DNA of 5,353 nucleotides. Origin: an uncultured Clostridiaceae bacterium. Lineage in GTDB: Bacteria; Bacillota; Clostridia; TANB77; CAG-508. The notes beneath the pieces are model-generated. The model ran no database searches. It was not told the DNA's origin and saw nothing but the letters and a program-made list of their open reading frames with translations. Shown here piece after piece: positions 1 through 5,353 of the stretch (position 1 is its first letter; each line of letters begins with the position of its first letter). Location of the stretch: contig CAJKDR010000070.1 of the NCBI GenBank assembly GCA_905198755.1, positions 1 through 5,353 of the forward strand, given 5' to 3'. The translations under genes were made by a program, and so were the position numbers.

Positions 1-36
1 TTAATTGAAGCATTCATGCTTAAAGGAGTAAAATAG
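1..36 (+). CDS. C-terminal end of an upstream gene (partial)
   Basis: Frame 1 is open from the left edge and reads LIEAFMLKGVK before a TAG stop at 34-36; the other two + frames hit stops within the first few codons. Eleven residues are too few to identify a product. The stop overlaps the GTG of a possible small gene by one base, and a good Shine-Dalgarno sequence lies inside these last codons, which fits a real gene end inside an operon. It could also be an open frame by chance. Confidence 0.35.
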   Translation, partial: LIEAFMLKGVK

Positions 37-131
37 TGAAAAATAAAATTATTAAAATTAATATATCACAAAATGTAATAAACTTTTTGAATCTTATTTC
101 TAAAAACGACAAACAATGCAAAACAAACTAA
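36..131 (+). CDS. Possible small protein, 31 aa, unknown function
   Basis: A GTG start at 36-38 is preceded by AAAGGAG at 21-27 with an 8-base gap, a near-ideal ribosome binding site. The frame runs 31 codons to TAA at 129-131. The predicted peptide begins MKNKIIKINISQNVINFL and is rich in Lys, Asn and Ile, with one Cys near the end and no transmembrane segment. The start overlaps the stop of the preceding frame (TAGTG), the usual arrangement for translational coupling. Against it: the length is near what chance gives, the composition is close to background for such AT-rich DNA, and its 3' third coincides with the likely spoIIE promoter. No family is recognised. It may be a real small gene, a remnant, or spurious. 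Confidence 0.33.
   Translation: MKNKIIKINISQNVINFLNLISKNDKQCKTN
105..113 (-). promoter_or_regulatory. Spo0A-box-like site over the spoIIE -35
   Basis: On the minus strand the sequence reads TTTGTCGTT. The core TGTCGTT matches the 0A-box consensus TGTCGAA at five of seven positions. It overlaps the -35-like element ACGACA, where Spo0A~P binds at its class of activated promoters. The match is imperfect and short motifs recur by chance in AT-rich DNA; support comes mainly from position and from the downstream gene. Confidence 0.4.
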
Positions 132-138
132 CTATAAT
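106..138 (+). promoter_or_regulatory. spoIIE promoter, sigma-A type with 21-bp spacer
   Basis: A perfect -10 hexamer TATAAT lies at 133-138. At the normal 17-bp distance the -35 is poor (CAAACA), but 21 bp upstream there is ACGACA at 106-111, matching TTGACA at four of six positions. In Bacillus subtilis, spoIIE and spoIIG use sigma-A promoters with over-long spacers of 21-22 bp that need Spo0A~P, so the spacing fits this gene. Transcription would start near 145, giving a leader of about 30 bases. Assigned by eye. Confidence 0.55.
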
Positions 139-163
139 ATGAAAATGATTAAATAAAGTTTAT

Positions 164-170
164 GAGGTGA
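164..170 (+). promoter_or_regulatory. Ribosome binding site of spoIIE
   Basis: GAGGTGA pairs with seven consecutive bases of the 16S rRNA 3' end and lies 4 bases before the ATG at 175. It fixes the start of spoIIE; no better in-frame start with a binding site is seen nearby. Confidence 0.85.
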
Positions 171-174
171 AGAA

Positions 175-2658
175 ATGTTTCAAAATATATCAAAAGATTT
201 AGATTCAGAAGAAGAAATTGAAAATAATAATCAATTAAATAAAAAAAGAAATGTAAAGGCAATATTAAAGAAAAATTTAACTATTCAAAATGTACTACTT
301 TATGTAGTATCTTTTATGCTGGCATTAGTAACAGGAAATATAGGAATAGATTATTCAATATTTGCATTTGCAATATTTGCAGCAGCAAGTAGTAATGAAA
401 TACCAGTTGGAATTTTATTTATGGTTACAATGATAGGAACATTAATAAAATTCCAAACATCAGGATTATTATCATTTATTCTTACAAGTGCTATTTTCAT
501 AGCAATGATATTAGCATTTAAACCCAAAAGAATACTAGAAGAATATCAAAATGAAAAACAAAAACTTGGTAAATTTGTTTTTCTTTCTATATTTTTAGGA
601 CAAGCAATAAAATTGATTTTTAAAGATTTCTTAGTATATGACTTATTGCTAAGCATCACAGCAGGGCTTGTAGGATACATTTTTTATAAAATATTTAGTA
701 AATCTATAATAGTAATTAGCAAATTTGGAAACAAAAAAGTATTTTCACTAGAAGAAGTAATTGGCGGAACATTAATGATTTCAATAGCAGCTACATGCAT
801 AGGAGATTTTAAAATATTAGGATTGCAAATAAGCAATATAATAAGTATTTTATTAGTATTAATATTAGGTTGGAAAAATGGTATACTTGTTGGAACAACA
901 TCAGGAGTTACAGTTGGTGTAGTACTTGGGATAATAACAAATGCAAACCCTATACTGATAGCAGCATTTGCATTATCAGGAATGATAGCAGGAATACTTA
1001 GTAAATTTGGAAAGATAGGTGTAATAGTAGGTTTCATAGGAGGAAATTTACTACTAACATATGTGTATAATGGAGCATTAGTAGAATTGATATGTTTTAA
1101 AGAAATATTAGTGGCATCATTAGCACTAATATTAATACCAAATAAGCTAGAAATAAATATAGCAAATATATTAAGAAAAGATGAATATCTAGAAGAAGGA
1201 GCAAAGTATAGATTACAAGGAAGCACAGAAACAATAGAAAAACTAAAAGATGTATCAGATGTTATAAATCAAATGTCAAATACATATAAAGAAGTTGCAG
1301 CAACAACAGTAGATGAAAAAGAAATTATAGATAATAACAGAGAAATATTTATAGACGAATTAGAAAACAAAATAGAGCCATTAAAAGAAAATATACTATA
1401 TGATGACATGATTAATGAAAACGAAGAAATAGTAAGAGACATATTTGATTTTCTAAATAAAAATGACAAAATTAATAGAGAAAACTTGCTAGAAATATTT
1501 AAAAATCACAATAGTTACATAGTTGGTTTTGACAGTTATGATATATCATTAAAAATAGAAAAAGATATAAGAAATATGTTAATTGCAATAAATGATGCAT
1601 ATAATGCGAGTAAAATAAATTTTGTAATAAAAGCAAAAGTAAATCAAGCAAATCAAAACATGTCTAATCAACTAGATGGAGTGTCTAAAGCAATACAAAA
1701 TATAACAAAAGATATAAAAGAAGAACACACAGAATTTAAAAAACAAAAAAAAGAAATACTAACATTATGCAGACAAAGAAATATTAAGGTTCTAGATGCA
1801 GAAATAAAAAGAGAAAATACAGGAAGATATATAATAAAAATATATCTAAACACATGTGACAGAAAAGAAATTATAGAATGTCCAACACAGAAAATAGAAG
1901 AGATTTTACACAAAATATTTAATGAAGATATAATTATTCAAGAAGAAAAATGTGGAATGAAGTTAGAACAAAATATATGTTATCAAACATATATTTCAAA
2001 AGATAAATATACTATGCAAATAGGAATCGCAAAGCAAAACAAAGAAGGACAAAGCGTTTCAGGAGATAGTAGTATACAAATAAAGCTAAAAGATGGAAAA
2101 TACTTAATAGCATTAAGCGACGGAATGGGAAGTGGACCAGAAGCAAGAAAATCAAGTCAAATAGCAGTAAAAATGTTAGGAAGATTATTATCAAATGGAT
2201 TTGATAAAGAAACATCAATAGAACTTATAAATAATGCAATATTAACAAATCCAGAAAAAGAAACATATGCAACATTAGATACAATGATATTAGACTTATA
2301 TTCAGGAAATGCAGAATACATAAAAAATGGAGCAGCACCAACATTTGTAAAACATAAGAAGAATGTAGATATAATAAAAAACATAGCGCTACCAACAGGG
2401 ATAATAAACAATGTAGACTTAATAGTGTTTGATAGAGATTTAGAAAACGAAGATATAATAGTAATGTGTACAGATGGAATAATAGACTCAAATAAAGAAT
2501 ATAAAAATAGAGAAATCTGGGTAAAAAATATACTAGAAAATATAGAAACAGAAAATGCACAAAAAATAGCAGATATAATAATAAAAGAAGCAGTAGATAA
2601 CAACTATGGAAAAGCAGAAGATGATATGAGCATAATAGTGATAAAAATAAAAAAATAA
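175..2658 (+). CDS. spoIIE: Stage II sporulation protein E (SpoIIE), PP2C-type serine phosphatase
   Basis: SpoIIE dephosphorylates the anti-anti-sigma factor SpoIIAA-P in the forespore, releasing sigma-F, and also associates with FtsZ at the polar septum. The 827-residue product has the full three-part layout: a charged cytoplasmic tail (1-35), a membrane domain of about ten or more hydrophobic segments (roughly 39-322), a charged, helical central region (about 325-600), and a C-terminal PP2C domain (about 600-827). Phosphatase motifs are all visible: SGDSS at 629-633, LSDGMGSG at 647-654 (metal-binding Asp649), LDTMILDLYSGNAEYIKNGA at 701-720, CTDGIID at 765-771 (Asp767) and EDDMSIIVI at 815-823. 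A Lys/Glu-rich helix around 503-530 sits where the regulatory helix before the phosphatase domain is expected. Length equals that of the B. subtilis protein as I recall it. No truncation or frameshift is seen. The gene appears monocistronic: its own promoter upstream, a terminator right after the stop. Confidence 0.97.
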   Translation: MFQNISKDLDSEEEIENNNQLNKKRNVKAILKKNLTIQNVLLYVVSFMLALVTGNIGIDYSIFAFAIFAAASSNEIPVGILFMVTMIGTLIKFQTSGLLSFILTSAIFIAMILAFKPKRILEEYQNEKQKLGKFVFLSIFLGQAIKLIFKDFLVYDLLLSITAGLVGYIFYKIFSKSIIVISKFGNKKVFSLEEVIGGTLMISIAATCIGDFKILGLQISNIISILLVLILGWKNGILVGTTSGVTVGVVLGIITNANPILIAAFALSGMIAGILSKFGKIGVIVGFIGGNLLLTYVYNGALVELICFKEILVASLALILIPNKLEINIANILRKDEYLEEGAKYRLQGSTETIEKLKDVSDVINQMSNTYKEVAATTVDEKEIIDNNREIFIDELENKIEPLKENILYDDMINENEEIVRDIFDFLNKNDKINRENLLEIFKNHNSYIVGFDSYDISLKIEKDIRNMLIAINDAYNASKINFVIKAKVNQANQNMSNQLDGVSKAIQNITKDIKEEHTEFKKQKKEILTLCRQRNIKVLDAEIKRENTGRYIIKIYLNTCDRKEIIECPTQKIEEILHKIFNEDIIIQEEKCGMKLEQNICYQTYISKDKYTMQIGIAKQNKEGQSVSGDSSIQIKLKDGKYLIALSDGMGSGPEARKSSQIAVKMLGRLLSNGFDKETSIELINNAILTNPEKETYATLDTMILDLYSGNAEYIKNGAAPTFVKHKKNVDIIKNIALPTGIINNVDLIVFDRDLENEDIIVMCTDGIIDSNKEYKNREIWVKNILENIETENAQKIADIIIKEAVDNNYGKAEDDMSIIVIKIKK

Positions 2659-2664
2659 AAGGTA

Positions 2665-2693
2665 AAAATGTGGACATATATTGTCCACATTTT
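2665..2693. terminator. Bidirectional rho-independent terminator between convergent genes
   Basis: The arms 2665-2676 and 2682-2693 form a perfect 12-bp stem around the 5-base loop TATAT, with a GTGGACA/TGTCCAC core. On the plus strand the right arm ends in TTTT, followed by CTATCTT; on the minus strand the stem ends in TTTTT followed by ACCTTTT. It lies in the 40-bp gap between the spoIIE and thioesterase stop codons and should end both transcripts. Confidence 0.9.
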
Positions 2694-2698
2694 CTATC

Positions 2699-3424
2699 TT
2701 AATACAATTTAACTATAGAATGTAAAACAGTGTTATCTTCACTCATGATAGAAATTACATGTTTATCATCTTCAAATGAATAATAGCAATTAATTGTTTC
2801 ACCATACTTTATTTCTTTTTTATAATGAATTTCTATATTACTAAATTCATTATTATTATAAATATCTTCTGGTAATGTTTCTAAAGCATAATCTATATAA
2901 TGCAAATTATTAACATGTCCATTTGTATCAATATCTCTTCTTTGAATTTTATATTTAAAAGTTAATTCTAAATCATTAGGAACTTTAGGCCTTTCATTTA
3001 ATTTATCATTAAATACACATTTATCTACAATTCCATAACTCTCAACAATCTCTGGTTTAATTTTTTCTATTTTTCTAGTTTCTGTATTTATTAGTAACCA
3101 TTTAGAAGATGCAATAGCTACTAAATTATTATTAGAATCAAAAATTTCAAAATCTCTATAAGAATAAAATTTTTCTAAAGTTCGTGGCCAAGTATTAATT
3201 GTAAGTTCATCACCATAACAAGGATGAGAAAACATCTTAACTTTCCAATCTAATAAAAGCCAAGAAACATGAGTATTTGGAATATCATTTAGTCCATATC
3301 CAGCTAAAGAAGAATGTGCTCCAGCAATTTCCTGAAGATATCCGATTAAAGATTTTAAGTTTAATCTATTAGAGGTTCCAATATCACTATATCTTAATCT
3401 TATTTTTTTAGAATAAATACCCAT
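2699..3424 (-). CDS. Acyl-ACP thioesterase (FatA/FatB-like, double hot-dog)
   Basis: The 241-residue protein should hydrolyse acyl-ACP to free fatty acid and ACP in the cytoplasm, ending chain elongation. It has the two tandem hot-dog halves of bacterial FatA/FatB-type thioesterases. The N-terminal half starts with a RYSDIG strand and the helix LNLKSLIGYLQEIAGAH (21-37), then SWLLLDWKVKMF (54-65) and GDELTINTWP (71-80). The C-terminal half begins near 153 and carries the catalytic loop RRDIDTNGHVNN (162-173), with Asp166, Asn168 and His170 in the Asp-x-Asn-x-His pattern, followed by YIDYALE. The segment HYKKEIKYGE (200-209) aligns with the plant Arg-Glu-Cys stretch: Glu204 is kept and the Cys position is Ile205. 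No signal peptide or membrane segment is seen, and length is normal for bacterial members. The ATG at 3422-3424 has AGGAGG 5 bases upstream. It is convergent with spoIIE and divergent from the WG-repeat gene. Chain-length preference cannot be read from the sequence. Confidence 0.93.
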   Translation of the reverse strand: MGIYSKKIRLRYSDIGTSNRLNLKSLIGYLQEIAGAHSSLAGYGLNDIPNTHVSWLLLDWKVKMFSHPCYGDELTINTWPRTLEKFYSYRDFEIFDSNNNLVAIASSKWLLINTETRKIEKIKPEIVESYGIVDKCVFNDKLNERPKVPNDLELTFKYKIQRRDIDTNGHVNNLHYIDYALETLPEDIYNNNEFSNIEIHYKKEIKYGETINCYYSFEDDKHVISIMSEDNTVLHSIVKLY

Positions 3425-3429
3425 AATAA

Positions 3430-3435
3430 CCTCCT
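3430..3435 (-). promoter_or_regulatory. Ribosome binding site of the thioesterase gene
   Basis: AGGAGG on the minus strand, 5 bases before the ATG, a perfect Shine-Dalgarno sequence that fixes the start codon. Confidence 0.9.
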
Positions 3436-3447
3436 ATTCATTAAGTG

Positions 3448-3476
3448 ATTATAGTACAAAAAACATTATAATGCAA
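3448..3476 (-). promoter_or_regulatory. Probable sigma-A promoter of the thioesterase gene
   Basis: On the minus strand there is a perfect -10 TATAAT (3453 to 3448) and, 17 bp upstream, TTGCAT (3476 to 3471), which keeps the TTG of the -35 consensus. Transcription would start near 3441, giving a leader of about 17 bases that just includes the ribosome binding site. A second TATAAT on this strand at 3470-3465 lies further upstream and is an alternative. AT-rich DNA yields such matches easily. Confidence 0.5.
3464..3473. repeat. 10-bp perfect palindrome in the divergent promoter region
   Basis: CATTATAATG reads the same on both strands. It lies between the -10 and -35 of the proposed thioesterase promoter, partly overlapping the -35. 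It could be an operator for a dimeric repressor, but it does not match a known operator that I recognise, and the flanks do not extend the symmetry. Confidence 0.3.
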
Positions 3477-3509
3477 TATAAACAAAAAAATAAATGTTTC
3501 ATTAAAATA

Positions 3510-3538
3510 TCGACAATTACTAGTATTTATGATATATT
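3510..3538 (+). promoter_or_regulatory. Sigma-A promoter of the WG-repeat gene, with Spo0A-box-like -35
   Basis: The -35 TCGACA (3510-3515; five of six to TTGACA) is separated by 17 bp from TATATT (3533-3538), which has an extended -10 TG at 3530-3531. Transcription would begin near 3545, leaving a leader of about 19 bases. The -35 overlaps a minus-strand TGTCGAT (3515 to 3509), six of seven matches to the Spo0A box TGTCGAA. The promoter itself is well formed; the Spo0A reading is tentative because the 0A box and a -35 hexamer resemble each other. Confidence 0.6.
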
Positions 3539-3552
3539 ATATATTGTAAAAT

Positions 3553-3558
3553 AGGAGG
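3553..3558 (+). promoter_or_regulatory. Ribosome binding site of the WG-repeat gene
   Basis: Perfect AGGAGG, 5 bases before the ATG at 3564; this fixes the start codon. Confidence 0.92.
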
Positions 3559-3563
3559 AAAGT

Positions 3564-5066
3564 ATGAGTAGAGGAAGAAGATATAGTAACGAACCAAAAT
3601 TAAATATTAAAAAGGTTATAGCTGTAATAATGGCATTAGCAATAATTGTTTTATTTATTGTAGCAATTACTAAATTATTAAAATCTGATAAAAAAATAAT
3701 TACTGCAAATACTTATTTTTCAGTATACACAAATAATAAATGGGGAGTTATTGATAACAATGCAAATATTGTGATAGAACCTACATATGATGAAATGATA
3801 ATAATACCAGATAATAAAAAAGATGTGTTTATATGTACAGAAAATGTAGATTATACAAATAACACATATAATACAAAAGTTTTAAATTCAAAAAATAAAC
3901 AAATATTGGATCAATATGGTAAAGTTGAACCAATAGAAAACTATGATGAATATAAAAATTTATGGTATGAAAAGAATTTATTAAAATTTCAAAAAGATGA
4001 AAAATATGGATTAATAGACTTAAATGGAAAAATTTTGTTGGATGCAATATATGATGACATATATTCATTAAAAGGAACAAAGGATGTTGTGATAACAGTA
4101 CAAGATAAAAAACTTGGGCTAGCAAATTCAGAAGGAATAATAGTAATTCCAAATAAATACACACAAATAAAAAGTCTTGGAGAAGATACAAACCTATATA
4201 TAGTAAAAGATGAGAATGGAAAATACGGAATATATAATAAAACAGAAAATAAATATCAAGATATAAAACAAATAGAAAATAAAGAATGGTTCTGTGTAAA
4301 AGAAAATGACAAATACAAAATTATAAACCAAAATGAAGAAACTACTGTAGATTTAGAATTTGATGATGTAAAACAAATAAAAAATAATGTAATTGTATAT
4401 ACAAAAAATAAAAAATATGGTGCATATAATATAGAAACTAAAAAGAAAATAGATTGCCAATACAATGAATTAAAATACACATGTGAAAATAACTTTATAG
4501 CTAAAAGTGGAAATTCATATGGGATAATAGACATAGAAAATAATGTTAAATTAAAACTAGAATATGCAAATATACAATATTATGAAAAGGCTCAAATATA
4601 TGAAGTAGAAGAAAAAAACAATACAAGTTCAGAAGAAAGCATATTAAATAAAGATTTAAAAGAAATAGCAAAAGGAATAGTAAATGAAGTAAATTCAGAC
4701 AAGAGCTATATAAAATTATGGACTGAAGAAGGATATAAATATTATAGTTTGTCAGGAGAAGAAAAAGCATCAAAAGAAATTTTAACAAACAATAATATAT
4801 TTCTAAAAAAAGAAAATGGAAAATATGGTTTTGTAGATAAAGACGGAAAAACTGTTACAGATTGCATATATGATGATGCAAAAGAACAAAATGAATACGG
4901 ATATGCGGCAGTAAAAAGGAATGGAAAATGGGGAGCAATTAACTCTAATGGAGATATTGTTTGTGAAATAAATTATAACTTGGATGAAAACTTATTAATA
5001 GATTTCATAGGAAAATATCACTTAGCAAAAGATATAAACTTATTAGCATATACAGATAACCAATAG
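3564..5066 (+). CDS. WG-repeat protein with N-terminal membrane anchor
   Basis: The 500-residue protein starts with a short basic tail (MSRGRRYS), then one hydrophobic segment (about 17-38) followed by Lys-rich residues. The rest, about 460 residues, is built of WG repeats, each carrying an aromatic-Gly pair, then a hydrophobic strand, an Asn/Gly turn and another strand. The pairs are at 60-61 (KWG), 148-149, 184-185 (KLG), 221-222, 285-286, 319-320, 421-422 and 456-457 (KWG); copies near 251 and 393 have lost the Gly. Spacing is mostly 34-37 residues. The chain ends in a non-repeat tail, IDFIGKYHLAKDINLLAY (479-496). The positive N-terminal flank predicts the N-terminus inside and the repeat domain outside the membrane; there is no lipobox and cleavage looks unlikely. 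WG repeats are generally regarded as binding modules; no ligand is known for this protein. The gene is followed 16 bp later by another gene in the same direction, probably an operon. Confidence 0.9.
   Translation: MSRGRRYSNEPKLNIKKVIAVIMALAIIVLFIVAITKLLKSDKKIITANTYFSVYTNNKWGVIDNNANIVIEPTYDEMIIIPDNKKDVFICTENVDYTNNTYNTKVLNSKNKQILDQYGKVEPIENYDEYKNLWYEKNLLKFQKDEKYGLIDLNGKILLDAIYDDIYSLKGTKDVVITVQDKKLGLANSEGIIVIPNKYTQIKSLGEDTNLYIVKDENGKYGIYNKTENKYQDIKQIENKEWFCVKENDKYKIINQNEETTVDLEFDDVKQIKNNVIVYTKNKKYGAYNIETKKKIDCQYNELKYTCENNFIAKSGNSYGIIDIENNVKLKLEYANIQYYEKAQIYEVEEKNNTSSEESILNKDLKEIAKGIVNEVNSDKSYIKLWTEEGYKYYSLSGEEKASKEILTNNNIFLKKENGKYGFVDKDGKTVTDCIYDDAKEQNEYGYAAVKRNGKWGAINSNGDIVCEINYNLDENLLIDFIGKYHLAKDINLLAYTDNQ
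3738..4979 (+). repeat. Degenerate WG-repeat coding array, about 10 units
   Basis: Residues 59-472 of the WG-repeat protein hold about ten units of some 35 residues (about 105 bp). The first and second clear units are 88 residues apart, with a diverged Asn/Asp-rich stretch between. A Ser/Glu-rich linker near 350-360 separates the middle units from the last ones. The DNA copies have diverged, so similarity is visible at protein level only. Confidence 0.8.
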
Positions 5067-5068
5067 AA

Positions 5069-5074
5069 AGGAAG
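5069..5074 (+). promoter_or_regulatory. Ribosome binding site of the right-edge gene
   Basis: AGGAAG, 8 bases before a TTG at 5083, lies just after the stop of the WG-repeat gene. This site decides the TTG start; the next in-frame ATG, at 5170, is inside a stretch that already looks coding and has no comparable site. Confidence 0.65.
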
Positions 5075-5082
5075 ATAAGAAG

Positions 5083-5353
5083 TTGGAACTAAAGATAAAT
5101 TATCAATATACATATTTCATATATCCATATGCAATAAAACAAACAAAATATAAAAAATATATAACAAATATGTTAAAAAATAAAAGATACAAATTGGAGC
5201 TTTTTGATAGTTTTAAAGATATAGATTTATATAATTATTTTCTACCGAGTGTAAGAAATTCAATGTTTCAAGATTTTACATTTACAAAAGAGAAAATAAA
5301 TGCTTTTAACAAACTAAGTAATTCAAATAAATATAGAGAACTATTAAACCAGA
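5083..5353 (+). CDS. Unknown protein, N-terminal 90 residues (runs off the right edge)
   Basis: From a TTG start at 5083 the frame stays open for 90 codons to the window end, with no stop. The product begins MELKINYQYTYFIYPYAI, followed by KQTKYKKYITNMLKNKRYKL, then LYNYFLPSVRNSMFQDF further on. It is rich in Tyr, Lys and Phe. There is no signal peptide or clear membrane segment in the visible part, and no catalytic motif is recognised. The gap to the WG-repeat gene is 16 bp without terminator or promoter, so the two are probably cotranscribed. From memory only, this opening resembles the N-terminus of large uncharacterised proteins in uncultured Clostridia. The coding call is fairly safe; the function is unknown. 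Confidence 0.72.
   Translation, partial: MELKINYQYTYFIYPYAIKQTKYKKYITNMLKNKRYKLELFDSFKDIDLYNYFLPSVRNSMFQDFTFTKEKINAFNKLSNSNKYRELLNQ

Noticed and set aside
110..115. Conventional -35 (CAAACA) at 17 bp from the spoIIE TATAAT
   Set aside because: It matches TTGACA at only three of six positions; the 21-bp-spaced ACGACA is better and agrees with known spoIIE promoters.
684..1226. Long minus-strand open frame of 180 codons opposite spoIIE
   Set aside because: It is antisense to the conserved SpoIIE membrane domain, its hydrophobic product mirrors that coding strand, and no ribosome binding site or family resemblance was seen.
1745..1752. Run of eight A in spoIIE, a possible slippage or programmed frameshift site
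   Set aside because: The frame continues intact into the conserved phosphatase domain, no stimulatory structure is apparent, and A-runs are common at this base composition.
2157..2677. Two overlapping minus-strand open frames of about 150 codons opposite the SpoIIE phosphatase domain
   Set aside because: Both lie antisense to the conserved PP2C motifs and encode low-complexity Leu/Phe/Ser-rich products, typical shadows in AT-rich genes.
3532..3545. Tandem ATATATT repeat giving a second TATATT (3540-3545) before the WG-repeat gene
   Set aside because: Using the second copy as -10 would place the transcript start inside the ribosome binding site; the first copy has the extended TG and a good -35. 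The repeat is probably chance in AT-rich DNA.
3425..3563. Riboswitch or small RNA in the divergent intergenic region
   Set aside because: The predicted leaders are only about 17-19 bases and no stable hairpin or terminator is visible; the region is accounted for by two promoters and ribosome binding sites.
3829..4788. Minus-strand open frames opposite the WG-repeat gene
   Set aside because: They encode Leu/Phe/Tyr-rich low-complexity products, lie opposite a clear repeat protein with its own promoter and ribosome binding site, and show no start signals.

Overview
The window is very AT-rich (G+C looks like roughly a quarter by eye). It uses ATA and AGA codons heavily, has strong AGGAGG-type ribosome binding sites, and carries a full-length spoIIE. 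Together these point to an endospore-forming low-GC Firmicute, most likely a member of the Clostridia, possibly an uncultured gut lineage. The species cannot be named from the sequence. No rRNA, tRNA, CRISPR array, insertion sequence or riboswitch was seen.

Layout: bases 1-36 look like the last codons of an upstream gene. A possible 31-codon gene (36-131) overlaps its stop codon. The spoIIE promoter lies inside the end of that small ORF: a TATAAT at 133-138, a -35-like ACGACA 21 bp upstream, and a Spo0A-box-like sequence over it. Next come spoIIE (175-2658, + strand), a short gap filled by a bidirectional hairpin terminator, and a convergent acyl-ACP thioesterase gene (2699-3424, - strand). 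A 139-bp divergent promoter region follows, driving the thioesterase leftwards and a WG-repeat protein rightwards (3564-5066). Sixteen bases after the WG-repeat gene, a new TTG-started gene begins and runs off the right edge.

Roles: SpoIIE is the membrane-bound PP2C-type phosphatase that activates sigma-F in the forespore and helps organise the polar septum. The thioesterase should cleave acyl-ACP to free fatty acids. The WG-repeat protein has one N-terminal membrane anchor and a predicted extracytoplasmic repeat domain of unknown function, and is probably cotranscribed with the uncharacterised partial gene after it. The three transcription units look separate.

Most worth following up: the Spo0A-type promoter architecture before spoIIE; a similar CGACAA element at the -35 of the WG-repeat gene, which may put that gene under the same control; the small ORF overlapping the spoIIE promoter; and the two-gene unit of WG-repeat protein plus unknown protein. 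Nothing here amounts to a demonstrated new system.
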